Shown here: one piece after another, positions 11,534-22,903 of the stretch
How the letters are laid out: each line of letters opens with the position of its first letter
Numbering within the stretch: position 1 is the first letter of the stretch
DNA from: Cokeromyces recurvatus
Lineage: Eukaryota > Mucoromycota > Mucoromycetes > Mucorales > Mucoraceae
Direction of reading: 5' to 3'
NCBI RefSeq assembly: GCF_025118155.1
Contig: NW_026251390.1
Span: 744,001 to 808,000, forward strand
Length of the DNA: 64,000 nt
Notes under the pieces: model-generated
Seen by the model: only the letters and a program-made list of their open reading frames with translations
Told to the model about the DNA's origin: nothing
Databases searched by the model: none
Position numbers and translations under genes: made by a program

Positions 11534-12989
11534 TTACAGCGACGACTGCGGCGGTGTGGTGGTGGTGGTGGTGGTGGTGGTGGTGGTGGTGCGTTGAAAA
11601 GGTGTTGGTCTTTCTCGTCCCTGCCAAATGCTGATAGAGATTGTCAGCATGTTTCGGGAAGCATTAATGTTTCTTTGCCAAAGAGTATGACAAGAAGAAC
11701 AGGCAATCACACTCAATCTAGTAACAGGCGAGGCTGGAATCAAGGTTAGAGTTTGGCATTTACTGCATACTTTGGATGTGCGGAACTCGTCAATTGTGAT
11801 TGTGATAAGTTGTCCAGCTGCTTCATGCCTTCTCAGCGCGCGCCATAAAATACCTGTCGCCTCACATCTGAGCGTCCTGATCTTATTGGTGTCCCTATTG
11901 AACATTCCACTTTCAAATACTATCAGAGGAACCTTTGTCTTGTCTTCTTTGTATTTGATGGGCCTCCATTTGTTCAGTTTTTCTCTAAAGAAAAAAAAAA
12001 TTGAATTAATAACTGTTTGAATATATTCAAGTAGAAAATATTTATACTTGATAGCATCGTTCTTATTTGGTCTCTTCTTTCTTCTTTTGTTTCTTCTTTT
12101 TCTACCTCTTCTTGTTTCTCCTACTTTGATTATATTTGGTGTCACCGTTTATAAGCATATTGACCATAGTTTCTTGCGCTTTTTGCCTCCCTTGATAAAG
12201 TTGGAGGCGTTTTTTTTTTTGCAGTACTGGAATTGTAAAAGTTGAATAAAGTATTTATGTTATCAAACAGATATTGAACATAGTCTAAAGAACGCTCCGG
12301 GTTTGATGTCTTGGTTGTGGGAACTCTTGATTCAATATCCTCTATTCCGTTTTGACTTTTCAAAAATTGTTGGTGGGCAGAAAAAACAGTCAAACCAGTA
12401 AGATAATAATACTCTTTAGTACTGCAGCGGATTATTGGGTGCCTAGACTCGTTTAAACAACTCACGGCAGTGAATACAGACTTTTGCCTAGGGTCAACAA
12501 AAATTGGATGATAATCCTTTACTACTTCTGGTAAAGTAAAGTCGTGAAGAGTCAACTCAAAGCGTTACAAAGAAGGACCGTAACTGGCTTGACATCTTTT
12601 GTAAAACAAAAAAAAATCAACAACAAAACCATCAATCCGTATCAAGTTTCCAAAAAAGGATCTGGTTGTTTCCATCTGGTGTTAATTCAGCAATACTACA
12701 AATATAAAAGTAAGAAATACATAAGCCTGATTTGATACAATCTCTATCTATACTCACCCTCTGTAGCACAGTTTCCCAAAATTGAAAACATCATAAAACA
12801 ATCTTAGCTGTCTTCAGGTGTTATATTGTATGGGCATAAGGGAGATCTTGCTGTAGAATGATTATCACCACAGCATTTCTTACAATGAAGATTGATCATA
12901 TTATCATTTGTGGTCTTTTGTCGTTTTGCTGTTTGTTTAGCTTGCTTCAAACTTTTGCTTTGCCTTTCTTTTCTTGCTTGAAGTTCCAA
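11534..12989 (-). pseudogene. Broken Fanzor (eukaryotic TnpB/OrfB-like) RNA-guided nuclease gene
   Basis: Read on the minus strand, a basic N-terminus and zinc-knuckle-like LHCKKCCGDNHSTARSPLC (12890-12830) precede a RuvC-like core. The first RuvC segment is DYHPIFVDP; then LYQGRQKAQETMVNM, a Lys/Arg-rich stretch, VPLIVFESGMF, GILWRALRRHEAAGQL, and a C-terminal zinc ribbon (TSKVCSKC...CSSCHTLWQRNINASRNM). TSxxCSxC...CxxC...RDxNAAxN is the hallmark of OrfB/TnpB and Fanzor. Here the usual RD is RN, so the third catalytic Asp is Asn. Damage: an in-frame TAA upstream of LTLHDF, a frameshift in the A-run near 12215, another frameshift in the basic stretch, and apparent loss of the helical region seen in the 50.5-kb copy. 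A clean intron (AA|GTATAA ... TTTAG|A) restores DAIKEKLNKW, so the ancestor was a spliced eukaryotic gene. It ends in a poly-Thr run. Confidence 0.72.
11556..11590 (-). repeat. (GGT/ACC)n microsatellite
   Basis: About 11-12 GGT units encode poly-threonine at the C-terminus of the broken Fanzor-type gene on the minus strand. Confidence 0.9.
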
Positions 12990-13457
12990 CTACACATGAT
13001 CATTATTATACATAAATAGTATATTGTACGAAGATTAAACTTTAATTTTAGGCCTCATTTGATAAGGGATATGTATAGAATAGCATTGAGCTTAATAATA
13101 ACTAAGAATCAAAGAGGCAAGAAAAGGCCAGTCATTTAATCATAATATTACTTTTTAGCAATCAAAGACTTATTACCTTCTTATGCTTTAAACTTTATAT
13201 ATTTGATAATCAATAAAGGAAATACTAATTATTATTATTATTTTTTTTTTTTTTTTTTTTGAAGAAAAAGAAAAGAACATCATCAAACTTGTAAAAATAG
13301 CACCAGTTATTCATTCAATTACTTTTGATTGGTTAAAGTATTTCATATTGCATAGTCCCTTTGATTGTATAAAACCTGTTTGCTTGACCAGCACTAATAA
13401 ATATATAAAAAGAAAGCAACTGATGTAATTTTAATTTAGACAATGTATGAATCATAT
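12990..13457. other. Intergenic region, 5' flank of the Fanzor relic
   Basis: AT-rich, with a ~20-nt poly(T) near 13241-13260. I see no gene and no terminal inverted repeat that would mark the element boundary. Confidence 0.5.
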
Positions 13458-14492
13458 TCATCTTCTTCTTCTAGTAATATTATACGGTCTCCATGTATGT
13501 TTTGTTGCTTCATAATCTGCTGATTCACTTTGATGAATATGGAAAAAGCAATCTTTACAATATTTATTATCTTCTTCATCACAAACTTCACATTCAATTT
13601 GAGCATCTTCATTGCATATACCTAACGTAATAGTATATAAGGACTAAGTATTGAAATATATTTATGTATGCATATATATATGTATACACTTTACAGCACC
13701 AATCATCTATTTCATCATGTAACAAGTCATCGTCTGAAATTGGTTTTGGGACTGACCCTCTAGGCTTACTGCTATTAGCAGTAAAATTTATTGCTGGTGA
13801 ATTTGCTTTGAATTTTAAATATCTCTCTTCTAAATCTTGATCTCGCTTTGTCATAAATTGATTGTATTTTATTTCTAAGGAATTTTCCGTTTGTAGCCTT
13901 TGTATTAATTCATCTTCTTCATCGTTATTTATTACATTGCCTAAGGATGGATTCCCCAAAAAGATGTTTTGAATTTGATCTAATTTTGTTGATGTGTTCA
14001 AGTCATCCTTCTGTTTATTCTTTCTCAATGATGTTGAATCATCCTTCTCTGTTTTTATTATATTGTATATATACTCATCTAGAGCATCATCCTTTCCATC
14101 CTCTTCCTGTAATATATTCTCAATCTATTAAAACATGAGAAGAGAAACATTTAATAAGGGGGAAAAAAAAAAAGATCAAACTGCTTTAAGAAATAAATCG
14201 TACTTCTTCATCAATGTTAAGACTAGAGTATAAATCATCTGGTATGTGATAATTATTGAAAGAGTTTTTCCCTGTTTTAGTTGTTGATATAGGTTTAGTT
14301 GAAAAAACGTTAGTAAAACGTTGAGCTAACTCCTCATCACTAATAAAACAAAATAAAATCAATTGTTGTAATGCATAACATGTACTATATATATATTTTT
14401 TTTTATGCGTACGTTGGGTTCTTTAAAATAGTAGTGTCATTGGACACTAATCTGTTTATTCTATTTGTAATGTCATCATTATTTACAGGCAT
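13458..14492 (-). CDS. ANCHR (ZFYVE19)-like zinc-finger protein, abscission checkpoint type
   Basis: Exons 14413-14492, 14204-14339, 13695-14124 and 13458-13621 give 269 residues. The C-terminus is a compact zinc finger, DDWCCICNEDAQIECEVC...YCKDCFFHIHQ, closely resembling the C-terminal B-box-like finger of human ANCHR/ZFYVE19 (WCCICNEDA...). Upstream are acidic helical segments (TDEELAQRFTNVF, EEDELIQRLQTENSLEIKYNQF) like the MIT-interacting helices of that family. Human ANCHR binds VPS4 and delays ESCRT-III abscission. No FYVE domain is present in this protein. It lies 117 bases downstream of, and in the same direction as, VPS27. Orthology is inferred from the finger; the cellular role is by analogy. 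Confidence 0.7.
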
Positions 14493-14609
14493 TTTTCATT
14501 CGTGAGTAATAAAAAAAAAATGCATGTGTTTGTATATATCTGCAGAGCACTATTTTTATTAATATCATGTTATTTATTTTATTTTATTTTTTGGGAATAA
14601 AAATGTCAG

Positions 14610-16386
14610 TTATAAATCAATTAATGGAGCTTCTTCCACAGGCTTCTTTTGCTCGGTATTAGATTGAGTTGGTGAAGCGACTTGATAATGAGGAGGAGCA
14701 GAATAATAATATTGATTTATGTCTTGATTATTCACAGTAGGAGGAGGATAGTATTTATTTGTGTCATGCTCAGATGATGTCATATAATTATAATTTTGTT
14801 GTGGCTGATGATATAATGTTTGTGGCTGATAATGTTGCTCAGGTATATTATAGCTGGATCCTTGACTAATACCAGCTATTCTTTCTTCCAATAAACGATC
14901 ATATGATCTAACCACCCTATTTAATTTCTCATGAAGTTCAATAAAGGAATTACGCTTATGAATTGTTTCATTTAAACTTTGCACAAGCTTGGGCTGTAAA
15001 GTACCGATTTGAGTATATAATTGATTAATTTGAGGATCGTTTGAAATATCTTCTCCTGTAGCATACACTCTATCCATCAAAGTAGAGAATAACAGAATAT
15101 TTTCCATTTCAATGGGTGATAAATCATTTTGATGTATCTGTTGCACTACAGCTGAATCTTGAGAAACAACTTCCTTCTGTTGTTGCTTAGATATCTCAAG
15201 GTCACGTAAAGAAGCGGCAATAGCAGCTGCCAGGTCAGGATCGTCTTCAATGGATGATTCGTGTCTGTTATTCGTTTGATTATTAGATACATAACCTGCA
15301 CTGTAATTATTTTTTTGTTGCTCAGCTTCTTTTAAAGAAAGTTCAATCGCTTTCTTCATATCTTCATCTAAATCATCCTCATTACTTGTAGTTTGCTTTG
15401 TTGTTTCTGGAGCTGATGATATTGGCTTGTTGAGAGTCGCCTTATCCAACTTCAATTTAATATAACAACCATCACAAACACGAACTGATTCGTTGATACC
15501 TAATTTGGGTAAAGGCATTGTTTTTGATGAACATTGTTGACAAAAAGTACCACCACAATTACGGCAGTGATGCTTTCTATTTGTAAGTGTAAATGGTGTA
15601 CGACATCTATCGCATACGTCAGAATCTGACCATTCAGGGGCCTATCATTGAGTCATATTAGTCATACTCTACACATATCCAATATAAATAGACTTACACT
15701 AGAAGTTTCCAATAAAATTCCATCTATATTTTCATTTACTGGAGGAAATTGCATGCCTTCAGCCTTTAAAAGAGCATAGGTATCATACATGTAGCTTAAA
15801 CTAGGTTTATTTTTCGAAGCTAATCCCCAGATTTGAATTACATTCAAAATTTTGTTTTTAACATCGAGGTTACATCCAGTCTATTAAAATAAAATAAAGG
15901 AGTTAAAACTAATAATATACATACATTCATTCGTTCATATAAACTTACAGGTGCTTTTAAAATAGATACAAGCTCATCCATGAATTCTCTTGATGCAACT
16001 TCTCTAACAAATAATTCGCCTCCATTCTTTACACAAGTATCCACAAGCTAATTCCAATTGTTATTTTATAAATTCAGTATTTTTTTTTCACCCCCAAGGT
16101 TTTGGCAATACTTACAGAAATAGTTGCAAGTTGAACATTAGGATTTTTATGTCCTAATCTTTTTTTAATCGAGCGCATAGCATCTTTGGCATTTACTTTT
16201 TTACTACGAATTTGGTCACTTATTTCTAAGTTTAATACAATATCTTCCTGTCCTCCTGGTAATAATTCAGAAGTTGCTTTTTCTATAGTATTTGTCTGAA
16301 TAACTAACACTCTAATTTCTCTCTTTTTTAATATAATGAAACTTACCAACTATTTCATCAAAAGGATTTTGACCCCACCAAGACAT
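14610..16386 (-). CDS. VPS27: VPS27/HRS, ESCRT-0 subunit
   Basis: Exons 16347-16386, 16116-16282, 15949-16047, 15698-15880 and 14610-15641 give 506 residues. Domain order: VHS ([36 protein letters not shown]), FYVE finger with the phosphoinositide-binding RKHHCR and CQQC, then two ubiquitin-interacting motifs ([14 protein letters not shown] and [16 protein letters not shown]). A helical core and a Tyr/Pro/Gln-rich tail follow, ending in PLIDL, a clathrin-box-like terminus as in yeast Vps27. The protein binds PI3P and ubiquitinated cargo on endosomes and recruits ESCRT-I. At 506 residues it is somewhat shorter than yeast Vps27 (about 620). All introns restore the VHS frame. Confidence 0.95.
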
Positions 16387-16534
16387 TATTAATCAAGTAT
16401 AATGAAAGGAAAAAAACGAAAAAAAAAACAAAAAAAACAAAAAAAAAGGAAATTATCAATATTTCTTATTTTTGCTGTTGTTAAATTTTATTTTAAAAAG
16501 CAGCAATGCGAAATTTGCATATTTATTATTGTTA

Positions 16535-17158
16535 TTAATCAATCATATAAAAGCTTCTATTTACAAAAGAATCGCCTGTTTGTGAATTATTTTTTGTTGA
16601 AGCTAATATCATAATTGTACAAACAAATGAGAATAGAACAGCAACCATAAGATAACTGCCTCTTCCTGCTTCAACAAAAGTTGCTTGTTTTATCAGTAGT
16701 CTTTGATTTTTAAAATATTTTCCTAAGCCAACAAAAGAACATAGAAATCCGATAGCCACAAATATATAGCCAACAGGTTTACTTGATATTTCAAAGTTAG
16801 AGTCATTATTTGATGAGCCATCAGGTAACCTAAATTTGATTAATATAGTGAAGCCTAATTTGTAGAATACCTGTTATATGTGGTTCTATCGCATTATATT
16901 AAATAAAAGAATTGATGTCTAAATACCTAATATAACCAATGTACATGATAATCGAAACCATGTTAACCAGTTTCTTTCATTCGCTAACTGATCTCTTGCC
17001 ATACTAATGTTATTTGAAACTAAAACTGAATAGTCAAACAGATCTTCTAACAATGTTGCTTCAAAAACTCTGTTTTTTTGTGCTAATTCTAGTTTCATTG
17101 GTGAATCAGGCTTTGCGATTTTTTTAAATGATGAAGGCCCTGCTTCTGCATTATTCAT
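16535..17158 (-). CDS. DUF202 (YidH-like) small membrane protein
   Basis: Two exons (16927-17158 and 16535-16854) make 183 residues. The motif ARDQLANERNWLTWFRLSC is the signature at the start of DUF202, running into the first membrane helix (TLVILG...). Two more hydrophobic segments follow: VGYIFVAIGFLCSFVGLG and YLMVAVLFSFVCTIMIL. In fungi such proteins, including the related domain of VTC proteins, sit in vacuolar or plasma membranes. The function of stand-alone DUF202 proteins is unknown. An acceptor at 16855-16856 is the one that keeps the frame; the nearer AG does not. Confidence 0.85.
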
Positions 17159-17758
17159 TATAGAATTTATAATTTTTTATTTTTTTTCTTTTTTAAAAAA
17201 AAAAAAAAGATAATTGAAATAGAAACTTGCATATTTAAAAATGGATTACAATAAATCAAAAATACAAAAAAAAATGCGGGGGGGGGAGAAATGTACATTC
17301 TCAAATACTCATCATTTATACAAATTTTACATTAAAGTATATTAATTGATTATGAATGTTGAAATAATTCAAAGTCTCAACTACTCTTTTTATTATTATT
17401 TTTAATTGTCTAATGGATATAGCTTCCGTATATACTGGTTTTTAAGTCATTGTTAATCTATTCCTTATCCCTTTTTCTAAAAAAGAAAATAAAAAGAAAG
17501 GGAATTGTTTCTCTTTAAGCAAAAAAGGATTTCAATGAATAAAGCTAAAATAAATTGTAGTAGAGAATGCAAAGCTTTATAATTTATAATTTGAGTAAAG
17601 AAAATAAAATGAAATAAAATAAAATAAAATAAAAAATAATAAAAAAGCTCTGAGCAGTAATACTAAATTTAATCTCAATACTTTATTATGTAATTTGCAG
17701 CAATATCAATTTTTTTTTTTCTTTTTTTTTTTATTTTTTTTTTTTTATCAATATAAAA
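17159..17758. promoter_or_regulatory. Divergent intergenic region
   Basis: About 600 bases separate the starts of the DUF202 gene (minus) and the methyltransferase (plus). It has a short poly(G) at 17278-17287, AAAAT repeats near 17605-17645 and poly(T) just upstream of the plus-strand ATG. No gene seen. Confidence 0.5.
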
Positions 17759-18612
17759 ATGGTTGCTTCTAGTTCATTAGACGTTGTACCTGACGATCCA
17801 ACAGCTTATAAGACTAAACAATATTGGGAAGAGCGATATCAAAAGTAAATATAATTTTACATGCATTTATATATACAGATCCATTAGATTAATTTCTTTG
17901 TTTTTTTCAGAGAAGATTTAAATACTACTTTTGACTGGTTTAAAACATATGCTGATTTAAAACCATTTTTAAATGAAGCTATTCCAAACAAGGATGCCAA
18001 GATCCTTATGCTTGGATGTGGCAATTCAAGTAAGTTTAATTGCTATTATCGTGTTTATTTTTTTTTTTTAATAATCTATATTTTAATTGTTGTATATAAA
18101 ATAGCCCTAGGTGAAGACATGTATAATGATGGATACAAAAACATTGTAAACATTGATTATTCAAAAACAGTTATTGAAAATATGAAGATGCGTTGTGCTG
18201 ATAAACCTGAAATGTCATGTAAGTCAATATATATACATATATATATATATAGAAGAGTCTAACAAGAGTTCTAAAATTTATGTTAGGGTTAGAAATGGAC
18301 ATTCGTGATTTGAAGTTTGACAACGAGTCATTTGACGCTGTTATTGATAAAGGTACTATGGATGCTCTGATGTGCGATCGTGGCGATGTTTGGGATCCTT
18401 CAGAGGAACTCATTAATGACGTTAAAGGAGAAGTTGATGAAGTGCAAAGAGTTTTAAAAGTAGGAGGCACATTTTTATATATCACATTTGGTCAACCTCA
18501 TTTCCGCAAGAGACATCTTGTAAGGGATTGTTGGACTCTTGATATTAAAACAATGGGAGAAGCCTTTCATTACTTTTTTTATCGTATGGTTAAAATGAAT
18601 CCTGTGGCTTAG
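17759..18612 (+). CDS. EEF1AKMT4-like class I methyltransferase
   Basis: Exons 17759-17844, 17911-18029, 18105-18218 and 18287-18612 give 214 residues. Motifs: YWEERYQ, FDWFKTY, the SAM-binding ILMLGCGNST (motif I), NIVNIDYS (motif II acidic residue), WLEMDIRDLKF, DAVIDKGTMDAL and VGGTFLYITFGQPHFRKRH. This order is that of human EEF1AKMT4 and of the METTL13 N-terminal methyltransferase, which methylate lysines of elongation factor eEF1A. The substrate here is inferred from family. The C-terminus (FHYFFYRMVKM) matches the family's FHFHLYLM ending. Intron 3 contains a TA run. Confidence 0.88.
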
Positions 18613-18711
18613 ACTATTTGCATGGATAAGCATAAAAGTAAATATGTATACATAAATAGCATTCATCATCTATTTATTATTATATTTTTTTTTTTTTTTT
18701 AATAAATTTAA

Positions 18712-20205
18712 ATGTTAAGACGTCTTTTCTCAACAAAAAAGTGCTTGTCTGTAGACCAGCTTGAAAGCATTTATAAATTATCAACAGCTGTCAATAGTAA
18801 TTCAAGTAAACTAGAGAAGCAAGCAATAATAAAGCAATACCCCGCATGTCATTCAATTTTAAAACGTATATATGATCCTCATTTAAGGCATCATGTGTCT
18901 TCAAAGGCAGCTATCAAATATTTAAAAAAGTATCCAATAACTGACTTGGATAAAGCTGTCAAATATACCAATGTAAATGATTTATTAGATGCTCTATCTT
19001 CGCGAACTATTAAAGGACATGCAGCATGTGCAGCCATTGCTTCCTTTTATAATACATATTGTAAAACAAAACCTCATCAAGATATATTTTGGCGCATCAT
19101 TGACCGTAATCTGAAAATGGGAGTCTCCGTCATCACCATTCGTCGACTATTATCTGCTAGAACAACCAGTGAAAATACGATAAACAAAGAGAAACAATCT
19201 ACAATAAATATTCAAGTTGCCTTAGCCTTCCCAATGTCTGCTAACAAAAATGGGCTTAATATCCAAGTTGACAGCTGGTATGTCTCGCAAAAACTAGATG
19301 GTATTCGATGTATTACGATAATTCAAAAAGATAAAAATGGACAATACGATATTGAATTTTATTCGAGAACAGGAAGACCATTCACTTCTCTCCAAAAAGT
19401 CAAAAATGATCTTGAAGATAGACTTGAAGAATTAGGGGATCAAATAAAGGATGCATTTGTGCTTGATGGTGAAATTTGTGCGTACAGCAACGACTTGGGT
19501 AGGATAAATGAGGATTTTTTAAAGGCCGTAAGTCAAATACGACGATTAAATGAGCAAATGGAGAACCCTGTCTATCAAATATTCGATTGTATCACTCTTC
19601 ATGATTTTTTAAAGACAAAAGGAGAACAATTATTTGCTGAGCGACAAGCAATTTTAAAGAATTTTGTAGGGAACATACAAAGAGCCCATGTAAAGATGGT
19701 AAAACAAATCAAGCTGGAAAGTTTGGAGCAGTTAAATAGGCTTAAACAGAAATCAATTCAAATGGGTTGGGAAGGTTTAATTTTAAGAAAAGATGTGTTT
19801 TATGAAGGAAAACGAACGTAAGGCTATTCTATTTTATCAAATACTTTATAAACTAATGAGTGTCTTTTCTTTTTCTTTAGTCGAAATATGCTTAAAATAA
19901 AAGAATGGGAAGATGCAGAATATATTGTGAAAAGTATAGAGACAGGATATATGAGAATGCCTGATACTGGTGAAGATAAGCTTGTCCTTACTAGTGTTAA
20001 TATTGAACATAAAGGGAATATTGTCAGTGTTGGATCAGGATTTTCAATACAAAAACGTATCATTTATGCTGAAAATCCTAATTTAATTCTTGGTAAGCCT
20101 ATCACTGTTCGTTACTTTTCTGAATTCAAGAAAGAAAATGGTACTGTCTCATTACGGTTCCCAACTGTTAAAGCAGTTTACGAAGAAGGGGAAAGAGATG
20201 TTTAA
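18712..20205 (+). CDS. ATP-dependent DNA ligase, phage T4-like, probably mitochondrial
   Basis: Two exons (18712-19817 and 19881-20205) give 476 residues, far shorter than LIG1 or LIG4. The nucleotidyl-transferase core has motif I SQKLDGIRC (Lys is the AMP-accepting residue), motif III-like FYSRTGRPF, VLDGEICAY (motif IIIa/IV), GWEGLILRKD (motif IV) and MLKIKEWEDAEY (motif V), then a small OB domain (VSVGSGFS...VRYFSEFKKENGTVSLRFP). An N-terminal helical domain (residues ~20-150) contains TIKGHAACAAIASFYN and WRIIDRNLKMGVS, as in T4-type ligases. The first residues, MLRRLFSTKK, look like a mitochondrial leader. A viral or phage origin and an organellar role are inference. The start codon follows a poly(T) tract. 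Confidence 0.88.
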
Positions 20206-20349
20206 ACCATTTTTTTTTATTTATTACATAATAAAATAAAAGCAGTCATTTGTAATCTATATTCTTATTTCCTAATTGCTTTAAGAAAACAAAATATTTT
20301 TTTTTTCACATCTATTTAGATTTCAAATCTTCACATTTGATTCAAAGAA

Positions 20350-21827
20350 ATGCAACCCTTTTTTGAAACTTCAGGGTGGTCTTTACCAACCACTATTGCT
20401 CCTCAAAAGCCAAAGGAAACCAACAAAAAAAATCAAAAGGTTGATAATATGAAAGAAACCATTGTCACAAAAGAAGCAGATCAACTTCAAGCACAATTGG
20501 TGTCTTTAAATAATCAAGCCACTTCAAAAAATAAAAAGAATAAGACCAATAAGAAGCGTGTATTGGAACAGGAACAGTCTAAACAACAAAACAAAAAAGC
20601 TAAGAAGGATGCTAAACAAATGACAGTAAAGCAGCCCGAGACAAGTAATAAAAAGACTCAACAAAAGAAAAAGTTACAGGAGGTAAAAAAAGGGAAATTT
20701 ACATATCCATATTGTATGCTTAAAGTCATTATATAATCTTAGTTGTTATCAAAGAAGAATAAAGCTAATAAAAATACGAATACAAATGTAAATAATAAAC
20801 AACAGGGTTCAGAGGTAAAGAAAAATGTTTCTTTTTGTGTGTGTGTGTGTCTAACTTGGATTTAGAAACAAAATATAGAAAAAGTAGCAACTAAGAAAGC
20901 TGCTACCCTAGTTAAAAAATCAGAAGACTTGGATGATGGCCTTACTCCTCTTCAACGTAAAATGAAAGAAAAATTATCAGGGGCTCGTTTCCGCTGGTTA
21001 AATGAGCAGCTTTATACAACACCTGGTAAGCAGTCTTTTGAATTATTTCAAGAAAAACCAGAATTATTTGATGAGGTAACTTAACTTAATACAAAGAATT
21101 CAATGAAGTGATTATGTAATAATACTGGTATAGTATCATGAAGGTTTCCGTCATCAAGTTGAATCATGGCCAGAGAACCCCGTAGATATTTTTATTGAAC
21201 AATTAAAGAAGCTTCCAAAGAATACTGTAATTGCAGACCTTGGCTGTGGCGATGCTATGATTGCTCAAACATTGACGAAACAAAAAGTATTGAGTTTCGA
21301 TTTGATTGCAAAAAATGAATATGTTACAGCTTGCGATATTACGAAGCTACCATTGAAACCCAATTCAGTAGATGTAGCTGTCTTTTCATTATCATTAATG
21401 GGCACTAATTATCTTGATTTCCTTAAGGAAGCATATCGAGTTTTGAAAGTTGGGTAAATAGGATGAATCATGATATGCGTATAATGATTAGTAATTGATT
21501 GTATATATATAAATATGTATATTTAGGGGCGAATTGAAGATCGCTGAGGTAGTGAGTAGATTCACAGATTTGGATGCCTTTATCAGTCTTTTAGAAAATT
21601 TGAACTTTGAATTTATCGATAAGGACGATAATAACAAGATGTTTATCATGCTGTATTTTACAAAGCAACCTAAAATCGAAGATGAATTAGACAATGAAAT
21701 TTTAGCTGGTTTAAGTAAGACTCAAAAGAGAGCACTCAAGAAAGGTGCAGGAATCAATCATTCCAAGTCTAAATTACAAAAGAAAGCCCAACAATTATTA
21801 AAGCCTTGTTTGTATAAGAAACGTTAA
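20350..21827 (+). CDS. RRP8: RRP8, 25S rRNA adenine-N1 methyltransferase
   Basis: Exons 20350-20682, 20743-20814, 20866-21075, 21134-21453 and 21527-21827 give 411 residues. The N-terminal third is Lys/Gln-rich and nucleolar-like. The catalytic part begins GARFRWLNEQLYTT and YHEGFRHQVESWPENPVD, then SAM motif ADLGCGDAMIA, CDITKLPLKPNSVDVAVFSL and LMGTNYLDFLKEAYRVLK. These are signatures of Rrp8, which makes m1A in helix 25.1 of large-subunit rRNA. The C-terminus is basic. All five exon joins keep frame. It is followed tail-to-tail by the CCDC43-like gene with about 50 bases between stops. Confidence 0.95.
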
Positions 21828-21876
21828 ATCAATAAATATTATATCTATTATTTATTCCTAACAATAACAAATTTCG

Positions 21877-22903
21877 CTACATTCGTCTTCTTTCTCCTTT
21901 TTGTGTCTTCTTTTTTTCTTTATCTAACTCTCTTTCTTTCTTTTGTTTTTGTTGTAACATTTTATTACGTTCTTTTTCTTTATCTGCTGCTTGTTTCATT
22001 TGTTCACGTCGTTGTTGTTCCTTTTCTTTTACTAATTCAGCATTTCGATTCGCTTCAAGTAATGGATCTATTATATACAAATACTGTTATTGTCCATTTT
22101 TCTTTGTTTTTTTTAAAAAAAACTATTCGAACCTTTAGGTGGTAATGTCTTTCCTCTACGACGATCTCTAGGACTTAATTCAGTGACCTCTTCCTTCTTT
22201 TCATCGTCTTCATCTCCTTCAGCAACATAACCATATTGTGCCATTAACTTTTCACGTTCTAGTTTTTCCTCTTTTGTTAATTGCTTTTGAGCTATACGAA
22301 GTGATACATTTTCTTCTTGTTCTTTTTCTGCTTTAAGACGTCTTTCCTCTTCACGAGCTAACAAATTGTATTTAAATAATTTATTTTGGCTTATTGACTA
22401 TTAAATTTCCTTTTTTTTTTTTTTTTTCTTTGAAAATTAACTTACCTCGTGCTTCTTCAATAAGTTTTGATTTCTTTTCTTCTTCTTCTTTTGTCTTCTT
22501 TTCTTGTACTTTTTTCCAGTCACTTAAAAGTATTGTAATCAAATTTTCGGTATTTTTGTCCTATGTTATGTTATATACACACATATATATACATATATAT
22601 TTATATTCATTAAATGAAGAAAATACTTTAGTGGATCATAAAGTAAAAATCATAACATATGATGAAATAAAACTTACAGTAGCTTCAGAGAGGAATTCTG
22701 AGATAACTTCACGTTTTTCAGTTTCTTCCATTGAAGCATCTTCAATAATGCCTGTAATGTATTCTGAAATATCGTCGTCTGTAATCAAAAAAAGAGGTAT
22801 ACTGAATTTAATACTTTAACTCCATTTTTCAGTTCAATGATCAAGGATTACCCTTAAGATCAATTATAGCTAATTGTTCTGTTACTTGATCAAATAAATT
22901 CAT
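21877..22903 (-). CDS. CCDC43-like coiled-coil protein
   Basis: Five exons (22852-22903, 22678-22778, 22446-22560, 22133-22357, 21877-22067) give 227 residues. The N-terminus has a PWI-like helical fold (DISEYITGIIEDASMEETEK, then REVISEFLSEAT and NLITILLSDWKK). A long Glu/Lys/Arg coiled coil follows, with KLMAQYGYVAEGDEDDE in the middle and a very basic C-terminus. This order matches metazoan CCDC43, whose role is unclear. The PWI-like fold and orthology are inferred from pattern. Confidence 0.75.

Noticed and set aside
11417..12245. Plus-strand open frames opposite the Fanzor relic, including a poly-Gly frame
   Set aside because: They are antisense to recognisable OrfB-like coding blocks, and the Gly run is only the GGT microsatellite.
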